A stretch of 64,000 nt of DNA, from NCBI RefSeq assembly GCF_038502225.1, contig NC_091357.1, forward strand, positions 11,062,861 to 11,126,860. The letters are read 5' to 3'. Shown here in pieces: positions 8,590-20,224 of this stretch. The DNA comes from Cherax quadricarinatus (lineage: Eukaryota > Arthropoda > Malacostraca > Decapoda > Parastacidae). Under the pieces are notes generated by a model. It had not been told where the DNA came from and searched no databases. It saw only the letters and a program-made list of their open reading frames with translations. Made by a program: the position numbers and the translations under genes. How positions within the stretch are numbered: the first letter of the stretch is position 1; the number at the start of each line of letters is the position of its first letter.

Positions 8590-9840
8590 ATGGCAGACCG
8601 TCAAGGCAGGAGAGTAAACACGGTCTGTGTTGCATTCACACAAGGCTCCCTCAGTGTTTCTACAATGCATGCATTGATGCCATGCATTATACGCGACGTC
8701 TACGGCATCCCCAATGAAGAATTATATGGCGTAGCTTTGAATGGGATGTCAAGGATGTTTATAAAATTCCTGAATGCCGGCTTCTACAACAAGATTGTGG
8801 AAACTTTTCAAGAAAGGAGAATGGTGGTGAATTCAGCTGTGGAAGTGTGCCTACATGACGTGCCGACGTATGTCACCTGGGTCAAGGTGAGAAATGTGCC
8901 TTTCGAGGCGGAGTACGATCTGCGGGATGTTTTTGGCAGAAACAGAACGGTGCATGCAGCGACCAAGGGAGTGTGGAGAGAGGGCCCATACGAGGGGTTC
9001 CCGGAGGGCTCCTTCACCATCAAGATGATGCTCTGCCAGTCGATTCCCTCTTACGTACGTCTGGAGAAATATAGGACCCAGGTGTTTGTTCATTACCTGG
9101 GCCAAAGGAAGACTTGCAGACTATGCAACTCTTTTGAGCATATGGCTGCCCAGTGCCCCCGTCGACTGGTTGTCCACTCACGGGACCATTCACCTGTGGG
9201 CCTACGGGCTGAGGCTTTCGTAACTGAGCCTGGTACCTCAGCTGGGCAAGTTCCCAGGCTTTGGAGTGACGAGATGCAACAGGAGGACACGCAGTCTATG
9301 ATGTGTGCCGCCTTGTCGGTGGATGCATTGACCGTGCCCACGCTTACAGTGGATCCTGTGAGGCCTGAGGTTTTGCCACAGGATAAGTTGCTGGAAGATG
9401 TGTTGCAGGACCTTCTAGATGGAACAGAACATGGTCCTGTTGTTTCGACGGCGTGTCGTGAGTTAACGACTGAGGAATCCCCTAACATGGAAATGCAGGA
9501 CAAAACCACATTCGTACGGACGCATGAGGTGGTGGTGGAGGTTCACCAGGAGGCTTCGTCTAGCGAGGAGATGCATGTGGATGGCAGCTCCCGCAAACGA
9601 TCGGCGGGAGCGTCGGATATGGACGATGTCTTGACACCAGGACAGCACCCGGGGAGGAAATCGTGGGCGAAAGTGGCTGAGCCACCTATCACAGAAGGGA
9701 TAGTTTCAAGGTCCCAGCATAAGGCTAGAGTGCGGGGGGAGGGGTGTCTCGAGAAGCCGAAGGACAAAGATGGGCAGTCTAATGTGCGTGTGGGAACAGG
9801 AAAGACCCAAAAACATAGAGGTAAATCACCTTTTTTGTAA
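8590..9840 (+). CDS. LINE-B ORF1, zinc-knuckle RNA-binding protein
   Basis: An uninterrupted 416-residue frame starting MADRQGRRVNTVCVAFTQG. The central region holds a CCHC knuckle, CRLCNSFEHMAAQC (about residues 176-189), preceded by a conserved-looking globular part (VTWVKVRNVPFEAEYDLRDV). The C-terminal half is acidic and low complexity, ending in basic KTQKHRGKSPF. ORF1 proteins of this type bind element RNA to form the retrotransposition particle. ORF2 begins within about 10 bases of its stop in another frame. It is intact here, unlike ORF2. Confidence 0.75.
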   Translation: MADRQGRRVNTVCVAFTQGSLSVSTMHALMPCIIRDVYGIPNEELYGVALNGMSRMFIKFLNAGFYNKIVETFQERRMVVNSAVEVCLHDVPTYVTWVKVRNVPFEAEYDLRDVFGRNRTVHAATKGVWREGPYEGFPEGSFTIKMMLCQSIPSYVRLEKYRTQVFVHYLGQRKTCRLCNSFEHMAAQCPRRLVVHSRDHSPVGLRAEAFVTEPGTSAGQVPRLWSDEMQQEDTQSMMCAALSVDALTVPTLTVDPVRPEVLPQDKLLEDVLQDLLDGTEHGPVVSTACRELTTEESPNMEMQDKTTFVRTHEVVVEVHQEASSSEEMHVDGSSRKRSAGASDMDDVLTPGQHPGRKSWAKVAEPPITEGIVSRSQHKARVRGEGCLEKPKDKDGQSNVRVGTGKTQKHRGKSPFL

Positions 9841-9844
9841 ATTC

Positions 9845-12740
9845 AAGTGTGTTACTTTCAATGCCAATGGCCTAAGGACGGAAGTTAAAAAAGTGTGGAT
9901 GGAGTGGTTTTTGCGTCATTACGATGTGGATGTATGTTTTATGCAAGAACATAATTATAAATTTGGTAGAGAGTTACGATTGAAAGGCTACCGAATGTAT
10001 GTGAGCAATTCTTTAAAATTAAAGGGTGGGGTGGCTATAGCAGTGAAGGAGTCCAGCCCTTGGAGCGTCTTGGGATGGGAGGAGGGGGAAGATGGACGGG
10101 TGGTAAGGGTGGATGGGTTTTGGGATGGGGTTAGAGTTTGTTTTATCGGAGTTTATATGCCAGCGGACAGTAACTCTAAAGTTAAAATAGACTTTGTGAG
10201 GGAGGCTTTAACGTTTCACATTCGGGGTTTGCCTTTAATTTCGGTCTTAGGTGGGGATTGGAATTGCATTATCTGCCATGGGGATGTTGAGCCGAGGGGG
10301 GCGGGGTGCTTTCTACCTGTCCTGAGAAATCTGCTGGGGGATGCAGGGGTTTATGATGTAGTGGGGATGGATGGAATGATCAGGGTTTATTCAGGGTATT
10401 GGAAACTGAATGGGCGGCTCTTGAAGGGGGAAGGGGATGGGTCCGCTTTTCAGGGTTGGTGGAAGAATATCTGAGAAACACGGAGGGCAGATGAATGTTT
10501 GTTGGAATGGTGGGAAACGCGTGCCAAACCCGGAATAGCTTGTTGTTATAAGAAGCGGGGAAAGGAGGAGGCAAGGTGGAGGTTTGGGCTACAAAACTAT
10601 TTGGAGGGGCAGCTAAATGACGACATTGAACATCTTTGTAGTCGACTTGCAGAACTTCACAATGAATGTTTTAATGCGGTTCGAGTCAGAGCAGGTATGG
10701 AAGAAGTGCTCTGGGGTGACAAACCTTCCGGTTGTGTCTTGCGCAAATTTAGGGTCAGACAACAGGCGACATCCCTCTTGCAGTTGAAAGTATGCAAGGG
10801 TTTGGGTGGTTACCTGCCGAGTCAAGTACTCCTCACCACGGACAGCATGAGTTTTTATGCTGATCTATGGTTTGAGGAAAAGCATCGGCGGGGAGTAGGG
10901 GGGGTCCATGCGGGTGGCCTGGTGGGGAGGAATTTCAGAAAAGTTATAGGTGACAGGGATAGTACGGTACTAGAAGGTAGAATTCGAGTGGAGGAGGTTG
11001 AGGAGGCGATTTTTAGTATGAGTAAAGGAAAGGCACCAGGTATAGATGGCATTTCGAATGATTTTTATAGGGCGCATTGGGGAAGTATAAAGCATTGTTT
11101 GGTTGATGTATTGAATTGCATGCTCATGGAGGGGAGGTTAGGTATGTGCCCAAAAAGGGAGGGGGGAGGGGTCTGAGTGCATATAGAGCAATATCTCTTA
11201 TGTGCTCGGACTATAAAATCTTTGCAAAAGTTTTAGGAAACGGAATGAGGAAGGTTTTGGGGTCGGTTATTCACGAGGGACAGCTAGGCATACCAGGTAG
11301 GGGCATGATGGACAGACATGTACGTATTAGGGAATTTTTGAAGGAATGTCAAGGGGGGGTTGTCCTCGGGCTTGACTTGCAAAATGCTTACGACTGTGTT
11401 GATAGAGATTTATTGAGGCTTATTTTATTGAAGCAGGGTTTTGGAGAGGAGATTGTAAGATGGGTTGATACCTTGTATGACTCGGCTATGATACGTGTAC
11501 AGGTAAACGGTAAATTGGGGCAGCCAGTCTGTATGGAAAGGGGTTTGAGGCAAGGGTGCCCCCTCTCCCAGCTGCTTTTTGCTTGTATGCAAAACCCCTT
11601 TTATGAGCTGGTGGATGGTGGTTTGAGGCGTGGGACGCGGAGCAGTGACCATGCAGCACGTGTGGTCGGGTACGTAGATGATACCACGATTTTGTTAAAA
11701 GGGGAGGAGGATTTGCGGATCATGGGATGGATTGTTGAGTTTTTTGGGGCAAAGTCTGGCCTGTGCGTCAATAAAGCAAAATCAAAATTATTGGAGGTGG
11801 GTACATGGGTGGGGAGGGGTTGGGCGAAAAGTATGGGTGGTCAGTCTTGGTGCAACTTAGAATATGTGGTATCGTGTTTATGGCAGATGAGAGGGAGGGC
11901 CGAAGGGTGAACTCTGAATTGGTGGTTAACAAGGCTTTAGATCGACTTCAGGGGTTAAGAGCTGGGGATGTATCTTTGCAACAAAGGACAGTAGTGGTTA
12001 ATACGCTTTTTTATAGTAAAGTATGGGGTGTGGCTGAGGTGTAACCTTTAAGAGACGTGGCTATTCAGGAACTGCAGAGGAGGGTCTTACGTTATGTTTG
12101 GGGTTTCGGGAGAGCTTTGTTAAGCTGGGAGGTTGTCATGACCCATGTTCGTCGTGGGGGTTTAGGTCTCTTGGCTTTGGGGCCACGGGTGAAGGCCCTC
12201 TTTGTTAAGCAGCGGTTCCTCGGGGCGGGCGGTGAGAAGGGCATCCGGGTGGGTCGGGTAATGATCGAAATGCGTAAATGGTGGAGCGGCAGGGGATTAA
12301 TCGAGTGTGAGGACATGTTGCGTTTGTTGTTAAAGTTGAGAAATGTGCAACGGATCCGGGTGGGGCAAATGGTCAGCATATGTTGTCGTGGGGAACTTGT
12401 ACAGGGATTGTCTGTATTTCCGCTGTATAATTGGGGGGACATATGGGACGGATTTTGCAAACTTAAGTTGGCACCAAGGGTTCGTGAATTGGTGTACAGA
12501 TTTGTCGTGGGGATTTTAGCATCAAAATCGGTCTTAAATAGGATGGGTTTGGTAAGGGACGCGGATTGCTTACGTTGCGGTCTCAAAGAAACAGCTTTTC
12601 ATGCAGTCTACTTTTGTGATACCTTGGACAAAGTTCGTTCGTGGTTGGGGCGGGTTTTCGATTTTCTTAGTGGGGGAACTATCTCAACCTTACGGGCCTT
12701 GACATTAGATGTTAGCGGAGTATCAAGTGAGGTATGAAGA
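9845..12740 (+). pseudogene. LINE-B ORF2, endonuclease-reverse transcriptase (broken)
   Basis: The AP-endonuclease start is clear (TFNANGLR near 9858, CFMQEHNY near 9935, LGGDWNCI near 10249), but it passes from YDVVGMDGM directly into YSGYWKLNGRLLKG near 10390. The region that should carry the SDH motif seems deleted. RT pieces follow in different frames: GKAPGIDGISNDF near 11029, LGLDLQNAYDCVDR near 11369, RGLRQGCPLSQLLF near 11540, VGYVDDTTILL near 11668. The 3' part (11805-12740) includes a CLRCG..ETAFHAVYFC zinc-binding-like end near 12566-12610. At least four frameshifts or stops break it. Confidence 0.75.
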
Positions 12741-13312
12741 GCAATACTGTACATGGTGGCTGATTTTCTCTATATATCGTGGGGTATACGGGAAACCGGG
12801 GGATCAGTTAGGATCAGGGCAATTGCGGCAGGTATCTACAGAACGTATTGCAGAAATAAACTCATATATGGTAGAAGTTGGGATAATAGTTTTCCTGCAA
12901 ACTATCGAAGTCTTACTGTTCAAAGGTTGCTGCAACTGGGGGTGGGGTAAGGCAACAGGGGGCTGGTCTCCCCCCGTGGTAGCACCAAACGGTATGTTCA
13001 GGACTTCAGGGTAGAGGGCGGGTTTTAGGGAGTGATGTGTATGTATTATGAATGGTTACGTGCATCTGTGTGTGTATGGTTGTGGCGTTGTGTGGAATTG
13101 AGATCTTGGATTAATCCTAAAATGGTCATGCATCCTGATAATACAGATAAAAAGCAATTTTTCAGTATATGTTCCAGCCTCTAGCAAGACTGAACTGGTT
13201 CCCAACTATGGCCGGGGTTTGATGAAGTATGTTGGGTCTTTCCTGGGATTCCCGTTTGGTTTTGTTTAGTCATTTGTAAGCGGAGGCTACTCTGATATCA
13301 CCGCTAAAAGTA

Positions 13313-13622
13313 TTTATTTATTTATTTATTTTATTTATTTATAAATTTTAGCATACAAACAGAGGTACAAAAAATACAGGTAAGAGCAGCATGCCAAAGC
13401 CACTTATATGCATAGCATTATGGGCTGGCTTAAAATTAACTTAAGATTAACTAAGCAATGATGAAATCAGTGATTAGACATTATTGTAAACAGATAAGTA
13501 TAAAGCACAAATGAGTATTACAAAGACAGGTCCTATGGTTGCATGCATTGCTGTTCATTCAGTAGAATGGAGTATTCTGTTAGGTAGTGTATTTAAAAAA
13601 ATAAAGTACACGTCATACTGGC
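13313..13622 (-). mobile_element. LINE-C type 3' end fragment nested in LINE-B
   Basis: A TATTTATTTATT run at about 13313-13340 is followed by sequence nearly identical to the 3' UTR of LINE-C (26869-27180), including AGAGGTACAAAAAATACAGG and GGCTTAAAATTAACTTAAGA. It is a 5'-truncated insertion into the LINE-B 3' UTR. The (TAAA)n-type tail matches CR1/L2-like behaviour. Confidence 0.8.
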
Positions 13623-14022
13623 CTTTAAGGGGAATGTTCATAAGCAGACCTTTTGGTGATGGTGGTAAAATTTTGATGAAGGGCAGTTTCATTTGCCTAA
13701 GATTGTTTTTGTATATGTAGTAGCGGTCACCGCTGTGAGGGGGGGGGTTGAGATGTATAATGTCCTATATTGTAATCTTTGGGCATTCAAGTTCCTCAGG
13801 CAGCACGCTTTTGTGGGATATGTTGTTCTGACACCCAGTGATATCACATGTATTTATTTTTATCATTTATGGTGCATATAGTCAGTTGATGCTCAATTAA
13901 GCACCTTTACTAATATCACTGTATACAAGTAAGGTATATTTTTTTGTGGGTTTATAATTAGTTTGAGAAACTAAATATGGGGTTGGTCGGGGTATTGTGT
14001 GTCTTAGTGTTTCCTCATATGT

Positions 14023-14717
14023 CATTGGTTCCCAAACTGGGGGTAAATTACCCCCTGGGGGTAATTTAACCATTTTTGGGGGGTAATGGAGGGGTGACAG
14101 AAAAAAAGTTATGAATTCTGAAAATCAAGAAAACAATGCGGTACCCGGTATGAGGATTATTGTTAACTTTGTCTTAGTATATAAAGTTGTAAAGTAAACC
14201 TATTATAAGTAAGTAATAAAGTTAAACCAAATAACAATAAACATCAAAAACTAATATACAGTATTAGAAAAGAAGAAATATATAGCTAAGTGTGTGGAAA
14301 CCCAAAAGTATTTTGACAAGTATGCTTCAGGACAAAAGTCACTCAGTAGCCCAGATCGACCTGTCCAGTACGCGTCACTCACTTCCTGAGGCTGCCTCTA
14401 TTTCACACTGTCAGTTTATCTGTGAGCATCAGCCGAGGTAGACATAAGCTGGTATGTATGTGTACTGCCCTGTGCAGTATATAGTTAGTATTTACCCACT
14501 GTTACTGTGAATTTGTAGCTATTATTAATTTTATATATAATGTATGTGTGGTTCTTACGTTTTCAATGGTTTTGCTAGGATTAGCAGAGTATGGGAGGCT
14601 GTATACGTTCACGTTTAGCCATATATATCAATAATAACAACATTTTGTGAAAGGGATAACATGCTTTATGTGGCATGTTAAATTGGGTAACAAGCTGAAA
14701 AAGTTTGGGAACCACTG
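14023..14717. mobile_element. hAT-like non-autonomous DNA transposon
   Basis: Inverted ends CATTGGTTCCCAAACTGGGG and the complement of AAAGTTTGGGAACCACTG are flanked by perfect 8-bp duplications TCATATGT (14015-14022 and 14718-14725), the size expected for hAT transposases. No transposase frame lies inside. The 695-bp length makes it a large MITE. It interrupts the LINE-B 3' UTR. Confidence 0.9.
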
Positions 14718-14870
14718 TCATATGTAATCATACATGCTAGAGCTGTAAAAGTCTTATGTTAATTATTAAAGGCTTTTTGCATATTTTGATTCCTTTTTCA
14801 GTATATGCAAAACCAAAAATAAGAACACCATGTTTCAATTTCAAGAGTCATGTAGGTTTCTGATAGTTAT

Positions 14871-15003
14871 TTTATATAACCATAGTACCAATGAGTGTGC
14901 AATGCATTAGTTTATATGTATATAAAAAAATTTATATACCCATAGTACCATTGAGTGTGTTTTTGTATATAAAATTTTTATATACCCATAGTACCATTGC
15001 ATT
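14871..15003 (+). repeat. short tandem units in LINE-B 3' UTR
   Basis: The phrase TATATA(A)CCCATAGTACCA(T/A)TG(A) recurs three times (about 14873, 14934, 14982) with TTTTTGTATATAAAATTTTT between them. The spacing is irregular, about 45-60 bp. Confidence 0.6.
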
Positions 15004-15689
15004 AGTTTATATGACATTCTTTTTGTATGTAAAATTTCATACACAATATGAATAAGACTGTCAGGTTTTGTTACATGGTTATCTGGTGTTTAAGGTATTG
15101 ATCCGGTAGTCCTCTGTTTAGTTATATATATGTGGATGTCTTATATAAAGTTATCATGTTTTTTGTTTTACATCATTTATGTATGCCACACATGTATACT
15201 GTGTTTTAAGTCAATTATGTATAACATACATGTATACTGTCTTTAAATAAAACATAAAAAAAAAACTTTGCAGAACTTTACTTAAAACCTTTAATAAAAG
15301 TGTTAAACCTGCTAATAACTTACCAGTGTTTAATAGCTTTTTTCTGACCGGCAGAGGGGTAAATAATACACTACTGTACTTATTGCTTATACTGTATTTA
15401 ATCTAGAAACTATGATGTACTTCTGGTTTCTTTTGTATTGTAATTATCTTGCCCATCCAATTTATTGACCTTGTCTTTTATACAATTCATTATTTATAAA
15501 ATATATAGTAAAACATTGATTTAGTGGATTAATAAAAGGAAGAGGGTGCTCATTACAGTACTGTCAGCTGTCCAGAAAATTAAAAAATAAAAAATAGCAA
15601 CAAAAAATAACTAATCTTGTATACATAATGCAGCTCCATATACAGTTTACAGATGTGCTGTAACAAACATTAAAACTAAAAGAATTTGA

Positions 15690-15963
15690 ATTTTTTTTTT
15701 TTCAACAAGTCGGCCGTCTCCCACTGAGGCAGGGTGACCCAAAAAGAAAGAAAATCCCCAAAAAGAAAATACTTTCATCATCATTCAACACTTTCACCTC
15801 ACTCACACATAATCACTGTTTTTGCAGAGGTGCTGAGAACACAACAGTTTAGAAGCATATACGTATAAAGATACACAACATATCCCTCCAAACTGCTAAT
15901 ATCCCAAAACCCCTCCTTTAGAGTGCAGGCATTGTACTTCCCATTTCCAGGACTCAAGTCTGG
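15690..15963 (-). mobile_element. LINE-A 3' end fragment
   Basis: A poly(T) run precedes CAACAAGTCGGCCGTCTCCC and the whole LINE-A 3' UTR (AAGATACACAACATATCCCT, GTGCAGGCATTGTACTTCCC). The copy stops at about 15963 before reaching the RT, as in a dead-on-arrival insertion. Confidence 0.8.
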
Positions 15964-16410
15964 AAAGATCACAGCTTCACTGTGAAGACGACTTCCGAGG
16001 TCCTGAAGGATTCCTGGTCGACTTCTAACATCTATGTAGTAGGTTGGTAGACAGCAACCACCCAGGGATGTACTACCGTCCTGCCAAGTGAGTGTAAAAT
16101 GAAAGCCTGTAATTGTTTTACATGATGGTAGGATTGCTGGTGTCTTTTGTCTGTCTCATAAATATGCAAGATTACAGGTATGTCTTGCTACTTCTACTTA
16201 CACTTAGGTCACACTACACATACATGTACACGTTTATTTATACACACTCATCTGAGTTTTCTTTGATTTTATCTTAATAGTTCTTAGTCTTATTACTTTT
16301 CCTTTTATATCCATGGGGAAGTGGAATAAGAATCTTTTCTCCGTAAGCCATGCGTGTTGTAAAAAGTCAACTAAAATTCTGGGAATAATGGGCTAGTAAC
16401 CCCTTTTCCT
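15964..16410. repeat. dispersed repeat of unknown class
   Basis: Begins near TCACAGCTTCACTGTGAAG, contains TAGGTTGGTAGACAGCAACC and GTTTTACATGATGGTAGGA, and ends near GGCTAGTAACCCC. I recognise this as sequence seen repeatedly in decapod genomes, from memory and not from a search. No coding capacity is visible. It abuts a LINE-A 3' end, so it could be target DNA or an older element. Confidence 0.4.
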
Positions 16411-16772
16411 GTAAAGTTTACTAAAAAGAATAAGAATTAGAAATACACTAATTTTATTCAACTTTGGTGGATTGATTAACTTGTTTTGCCATGACAATGA
16501 CAGACAATGCTGTATTCAGTGGGTTTATCTCGTGTGTGTAATTTGTTCCTTATATGCTATAACTATGGACAATTCTGTACCAGCAGATTTTTGTCTGTTA
16601 TTTCTGAAATCAATTCATCTGCCATAATTTGTCCATTTCCAAAATCCATTACATGGAGATCTGTTAAATCAAGGCTTTACTGTATGTACAGTGTATAAAA
16701 TCTTATCACTTGCAGAGTCAACCCCTGAGCCTTCATAACATTTGTTCTTCTCAGACTTTTCCTCAGAATATA

Positions 16773-17152
16773 CAGTAGTACCTAGGTCCTCAAACTTAAT
16801 TCCAGAAAGCTGTTCAAGTACCGAATGAATTTTTCCCATAAGGAATAATTAAAAATAATTTTTCATCTCTGTTGTGACTCTAACCAATTTTCTTCTTGGT
16901 TGGCTGTTATCACTAATCTTAGGCCCTATGGTGACTCATTTATACAAATAAAAAAAAATGCCAAGAAGCACGAAATAATTTACAGTGAAGTTCAGCGGAG
17001 TTTGCACTGAGCGACAGCTGCAGGGAGACTGATGCACATTATTTGGTCGAGTGCCAAGCAAAGTCAACTACCGAGCGATTTTTTTTACCAAACAAAGCAT
17101 TCGAATACTGAATTGTTGAGTTGGGGGCTGTTCGAGTACCGATGTACTACTG
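16773..17152. mobile_element. Tigger-like MITE
   Basis: Ends CAGTAGTACCTAGGTCCTCA and the complement of GTTCGAGTACCGATGTACTACTG are flanked by TA on both sides. The interior (ACCAATTTTCTTCTTGGTTGG, TATGGTGACTCATTTATACA) is shared with the element at 60634-60899, so they are one family. No ORF. Confidence 0.82.
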
Positions 17153-17158
17153 TATATA

Positions 17159-17472
17159 CAGTAGTCCCCCTGTATCTCTGGGGGATACATTCCAAGACCT
17201 ACCATGGATACCCTAAACTGTGGATAGTAGTGAACCCTGTATATAAGTCATTTTTTGTTTACATACATACTTATGATAAAGTATGCATAGAAAGTAAAGA
17301 ATTAGCACTTTTTAACTGATGGTAAGCACCTCACAGATTCTTTTAGGCTTTGAAGAACTGCCAAGATCTTTACTTTTGCACTTAGCAAAATTAAGGTTTT
17401 TTTTTGGGCCATGGTAAACCATGGATAACAAACTGCAGAAACCTGTTCCATGGATACAAAGGTTCTACTCTC
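17159..17472. mobile_element. Tigger-like MITE, CAGTAGTCCCCC type
   Basis: Begins CAGTAGTCCCCCTGTATCTC after TA, with GGGGGATACATTCCAAGACC and ACTGTGGATAGTAGTGAACC. This strongly recalls the ends of Tigger-family elements described in vertebrates. The right end is decayed (ATGGATACAAAGGTTCTACT), so the boundary is approximate. Confidence 0.65.
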
Positions 17473-17844
17473 TATATTTTTTTTATTTTACCTGTCAATA
17501 TTTTTTTCTAAACTTACAAGCTGAAACAGCTCCATAACAGTAAATTTCTAATTTTAAATAGTTTGTTTTCCAGAAATGCTGTTTATCATATGGACTTTTC
17601 AAATTTATTTTTTAACATTTTTTGATGCATTTTTAAAATAAAGTACCATTTTATGAGAGGAATGATAAAATTTACAAATGCAGTACAGTATATGTATATC
17701 TTTTTTTCTTTGTTGTGTAAAAGTGGCTCTGTGAGGCCCAGCCACCTCAGGGTGAAGAAATCATTACATTCAATGTTTGTCCTGTGGCACACCATTGAAC
17801 TGATAATAAAATTGCCAAAGAATTGAGTACGTACAGTCCTTTAA

Positions 17845-18033
17845 CCCATAAACGGTCCAAGCAGATCTACGTTCATATGCGTAGCGCTCCAAAAGTAGAT
17901 TACGTTTTTTTTTTTTTACATATTTTCAAATATAACAAAAAAAAAGTAGATCAAAGTTTTTTGCACATTTTCAAATGTAAAAAAACAAGATCTACTTTTT
18001 TTACATACTTTCAAATGTTGGACCGTTTATGGG
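17845..18033. mobile_element. piggyBac-like TTAA MITE, short
   Basis: Inverted ends CCCATAAACGGTCCAA and the complement of TTGGACCGTTTATGGG are each flanked by TTAA (17841-17844, 18034-18037), the piggyBac target site. The inside carries AGATCTAC motifs near both ends and T- or A-rich spacers. It is a 189-bp member of the TTAA family at 25161, 40485, 49852 and 63093. Confidence 0.85.
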
Positions 18034-18037
18034 TTAA

Positions 18038-18700
18038 TAGCCTTTGATTTTTTATACTGTATAGCATTGTAGTGCTGTTATATACAGGTTTAGCTGCTTT
18101 TTAAAATAATGAAATTATTAATTTTGCTATAGTGTTGATTTTTTGTGATTTTTCTTATTGTTTTCTCTCAGATTTTTTTAATAAGTATTTAAGAAAAATG
18201 TTAATGAATTTATAAATTTTATACTGATAGCTGTACTGTATTCATAACATTTGATGTTTTGATACTTTGTACATTGAATAGCTATATGACTCACTCAGAT
18301 TTAATAAATGTTATTTAAATATGGTATAATAATAATTTGCTGTACAGTAAATAAATGTGTTTGAAAAATGTAGTGTTATTAAATAATTCTTTAGAGGGTT
18401 CACAGGACCCACCCTTACCAACACTGAGTAATTTTGAGATGTTAATATGTAGGGGTAAGAACTTTTGTGAAAAAAAATATTTAAATTTGGTCAGGCTTAC
18501 CAGAGTCATTATCTGGGTCAACAAGGGGTCCACCCATACTGGTGAAGGTAGTGGTTTTGATCTTCTCTTAATGTGTCTTCTTACCTGCTGTTGTAAGATT
18601 GATAAGCATTGCAGCAAGTGAAACTTGTTGATTCTTGCATACCTTTCCAAAATGCTGCACCAGTTTACATGATTTTTACTATACATTTATACAGTATTTC
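18038..18700. other. no recognisable feature
   Basis: AT-rich sequence without supported coding exons or terminal repeats. Short open frames near 18315-18690 on both strands overlap each other and have no splice or family support. Confidence 0.4.
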
Positions 18701-18711
18701 TTTTAACACAT

Positions 18712-19010
18712 CTACTGCCTCCCACCAAGGTAGAGTAACCCGAAAAAGAAGAAATGCTTTCATCATCACTCAATCACTATCTTGCCAGAGGTGTGTCTAC
18801 ATTACAGCTCTGATGCTTCTCCAAACTGCAATATCCTCACTCCTCCTTCAGAGTGTACTTTCTACCTCTAGGACTCACATCCATCTGACCAGTTTCCCTG
18901 AATCCCTTCATAAATGTTACTTTGCTCACACTAAAACACCACATCAAGTCAAAAACTGCCTGCCTCCACTTGCTGTTATTTAATACATTGCCTATGAATT
19001 CAAGAGCAGC
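18712..19010 (-). mobile_element. diverged LINE-A 3' end
   Basis: CTGCCTCCCACCAAGGTAGA, AATGCTTTCATCATCACTCA and GACCAGTTTCCCTGAATCCC match the LINE-A 3' UTR read in reverse, with heavy divergence. A trace of the RT C-terminus (KWRQ, compare EWRR) is at the inner end. Confidence 0.65.
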
Positions 19011-19520
19011 ATCTGAAGGTGTATGACTTGGTGATTTAGCTAGGTCTTGCTCGGTCAGTGCTGGAGGTGCCACCAGAGATGGTATCTGGAGACATTACTA
19101 TCAGTTGCCTTGGATAAGACTGCTTTTCAGGGTTCATTGTTTTAATTCGTGGATGTTCCCACACCTCACTGTCCGTTGAGGTGCTTCCTTCCTCTCCTAA
19201 ACTAAAGTGGTGGCAACATATTCTACCAACCCTCTACATGGTCATGAACTATCCTCAGAATCAGGAACTGATTTCAAGTGATCACCCAGTTCCTGAGACT
19301 TAGTATTCTGCCTTTTCCTTTTGATGCTTTTCACCTTGACACTGGACCTGGCTTCTCCCACAGCCCAACAAAGATTTTTGGATTTTTCTTGCATCAGACA
19401 ATAGAATAAAACGTAGTTTTCTACCAGATGAGTTTATAGTACAACAGACATTTAGTGTTATGTCTCGCTTGCTCCTCCGCTCAAAATCTAAGGGGTCCAC
19501 CACCTGGAAACACTTACACC
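19010..19520 (-). pseudogene. possible decayed coding sequence, unrecognised
   Basis: Read on the minus strand, non-repetitive protein-like stretches appear in shifting frames: DPLDFERRSKRDITLNVCC and SSGRKLRFILLSDARKIQKS (19300-19503), then KSIKRKRQNTKSQELGDHLK, TSTDSEVWEHPRIK, and PPALTEQDLAKSPSH near 19040. The composition looks like a real protein (basic, then Ser/Thr-rich), but frameshifts and stops occur every 100-150 bases and there are no splice sites. A processed pseudogene or an old element ORF would fit. I do not recognise the parent. Confidence 0.3.
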
Positions 19521-20102
19521 ACAGGAAGTCTTTGGACTACAACCCTGGATAAAAATTTTTACACTTCAAGCCCTTGTGGGTTTAACAGTTATGATTATAA
19601 TAATTTTATACCTCAAACTGGTAAACCCTATAATTACTTGAAGATAGTGGAAGATGGGGTAATCAGTCCCTTAGCCTTGTGTCAAGGGCTGGTTACCTTA
19701 TTTAATACTGTCTTTTGTATATAAACTGTAATGAATTGATAAAGTCAATAATTTGGGAAAACTCTTCACAATAAAGATACCCAGGTGTTGTACATGTCAT
19801 TTTCATCACCCTGTCAGTACTGTAATAATAATAAGTACTTCTACAAGTTAAACTATTACAGTTAAGTATCATTAACATAACGATACTTATCTGACAGCAT
19901 TATCATGGAATATTTGTACAGAGGATATCTTCTGCAACCCATTTGTTAAAATTGGCCTAATTCTTGGACATGACTTATTACCACTAATGGGTCTCGCCAA
20001 CATAATAGATAACATTGGACAATGCCTTCAGTCAACATGGAGTTTAGGTCCTGGTTTGAACTCAGCTCCTGTATTATGCAAAATGCAATGCAATACCCTG
20101 CA

Positions 20103-20160
20103 GTGCTGTATAGCCCTTGTGGCTTAGCGCTTCTTTTTTGATTATAATAATAATAATAAT
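20103..20160 (+). repeat. LINE-E type 3' end with (TAA)n tail
   Basis: GCTGTATAGCCCTTGTGGCT, then TAGCGCTTCTTTTTTGATTA and (TAA)n. It is almost identical to the terminus of the LINE-E copy near 39970-40025. A weaker relative lies at 19570-19610. Confidence 0.65.
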
Positions 20161-20224
20161 GCAATACCCTGGCAACAGTTATTGCACAAAGTCTTATTTG
20201 GGGAGCTGTTAATAAAAGTAATAC

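Larger units (their letters stand above)
8335..15265 (+). mobile_element. LINE-B, L1/Tx1-like two-ORF LINE with nested insertions
   Basis: A 5' region (about 8335-8589), ORF1 with a zinc knuckle (8590-9840), a damaged ORF2 (about 9845-12740) and a long 3' UTR ending in TTTAAATAAAACATAAAAAA (about 15245-15262). The 3' UTR was later entered by a LINE-C type 3' fragment (13313-13622) and a hAT-like element (14023-14717). The placement in the L1/Tx1 group is by appearance (the ORF1 layout, QEHNY in the endonuclease, the YWKLNGRLL linker) and should be treated as tentative. The 3' boundary is inferred from the poly(A). Confidence 0.7.

Noticed and set aside
8475..8717. An upstream 80-residue frame as the true start of LINE-B ORF1.
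   Set aside because: It is in another frame and overlaps the beginning of the longer ORF1, which has the zinc knuckle and starts at a clear ATG at 8590.
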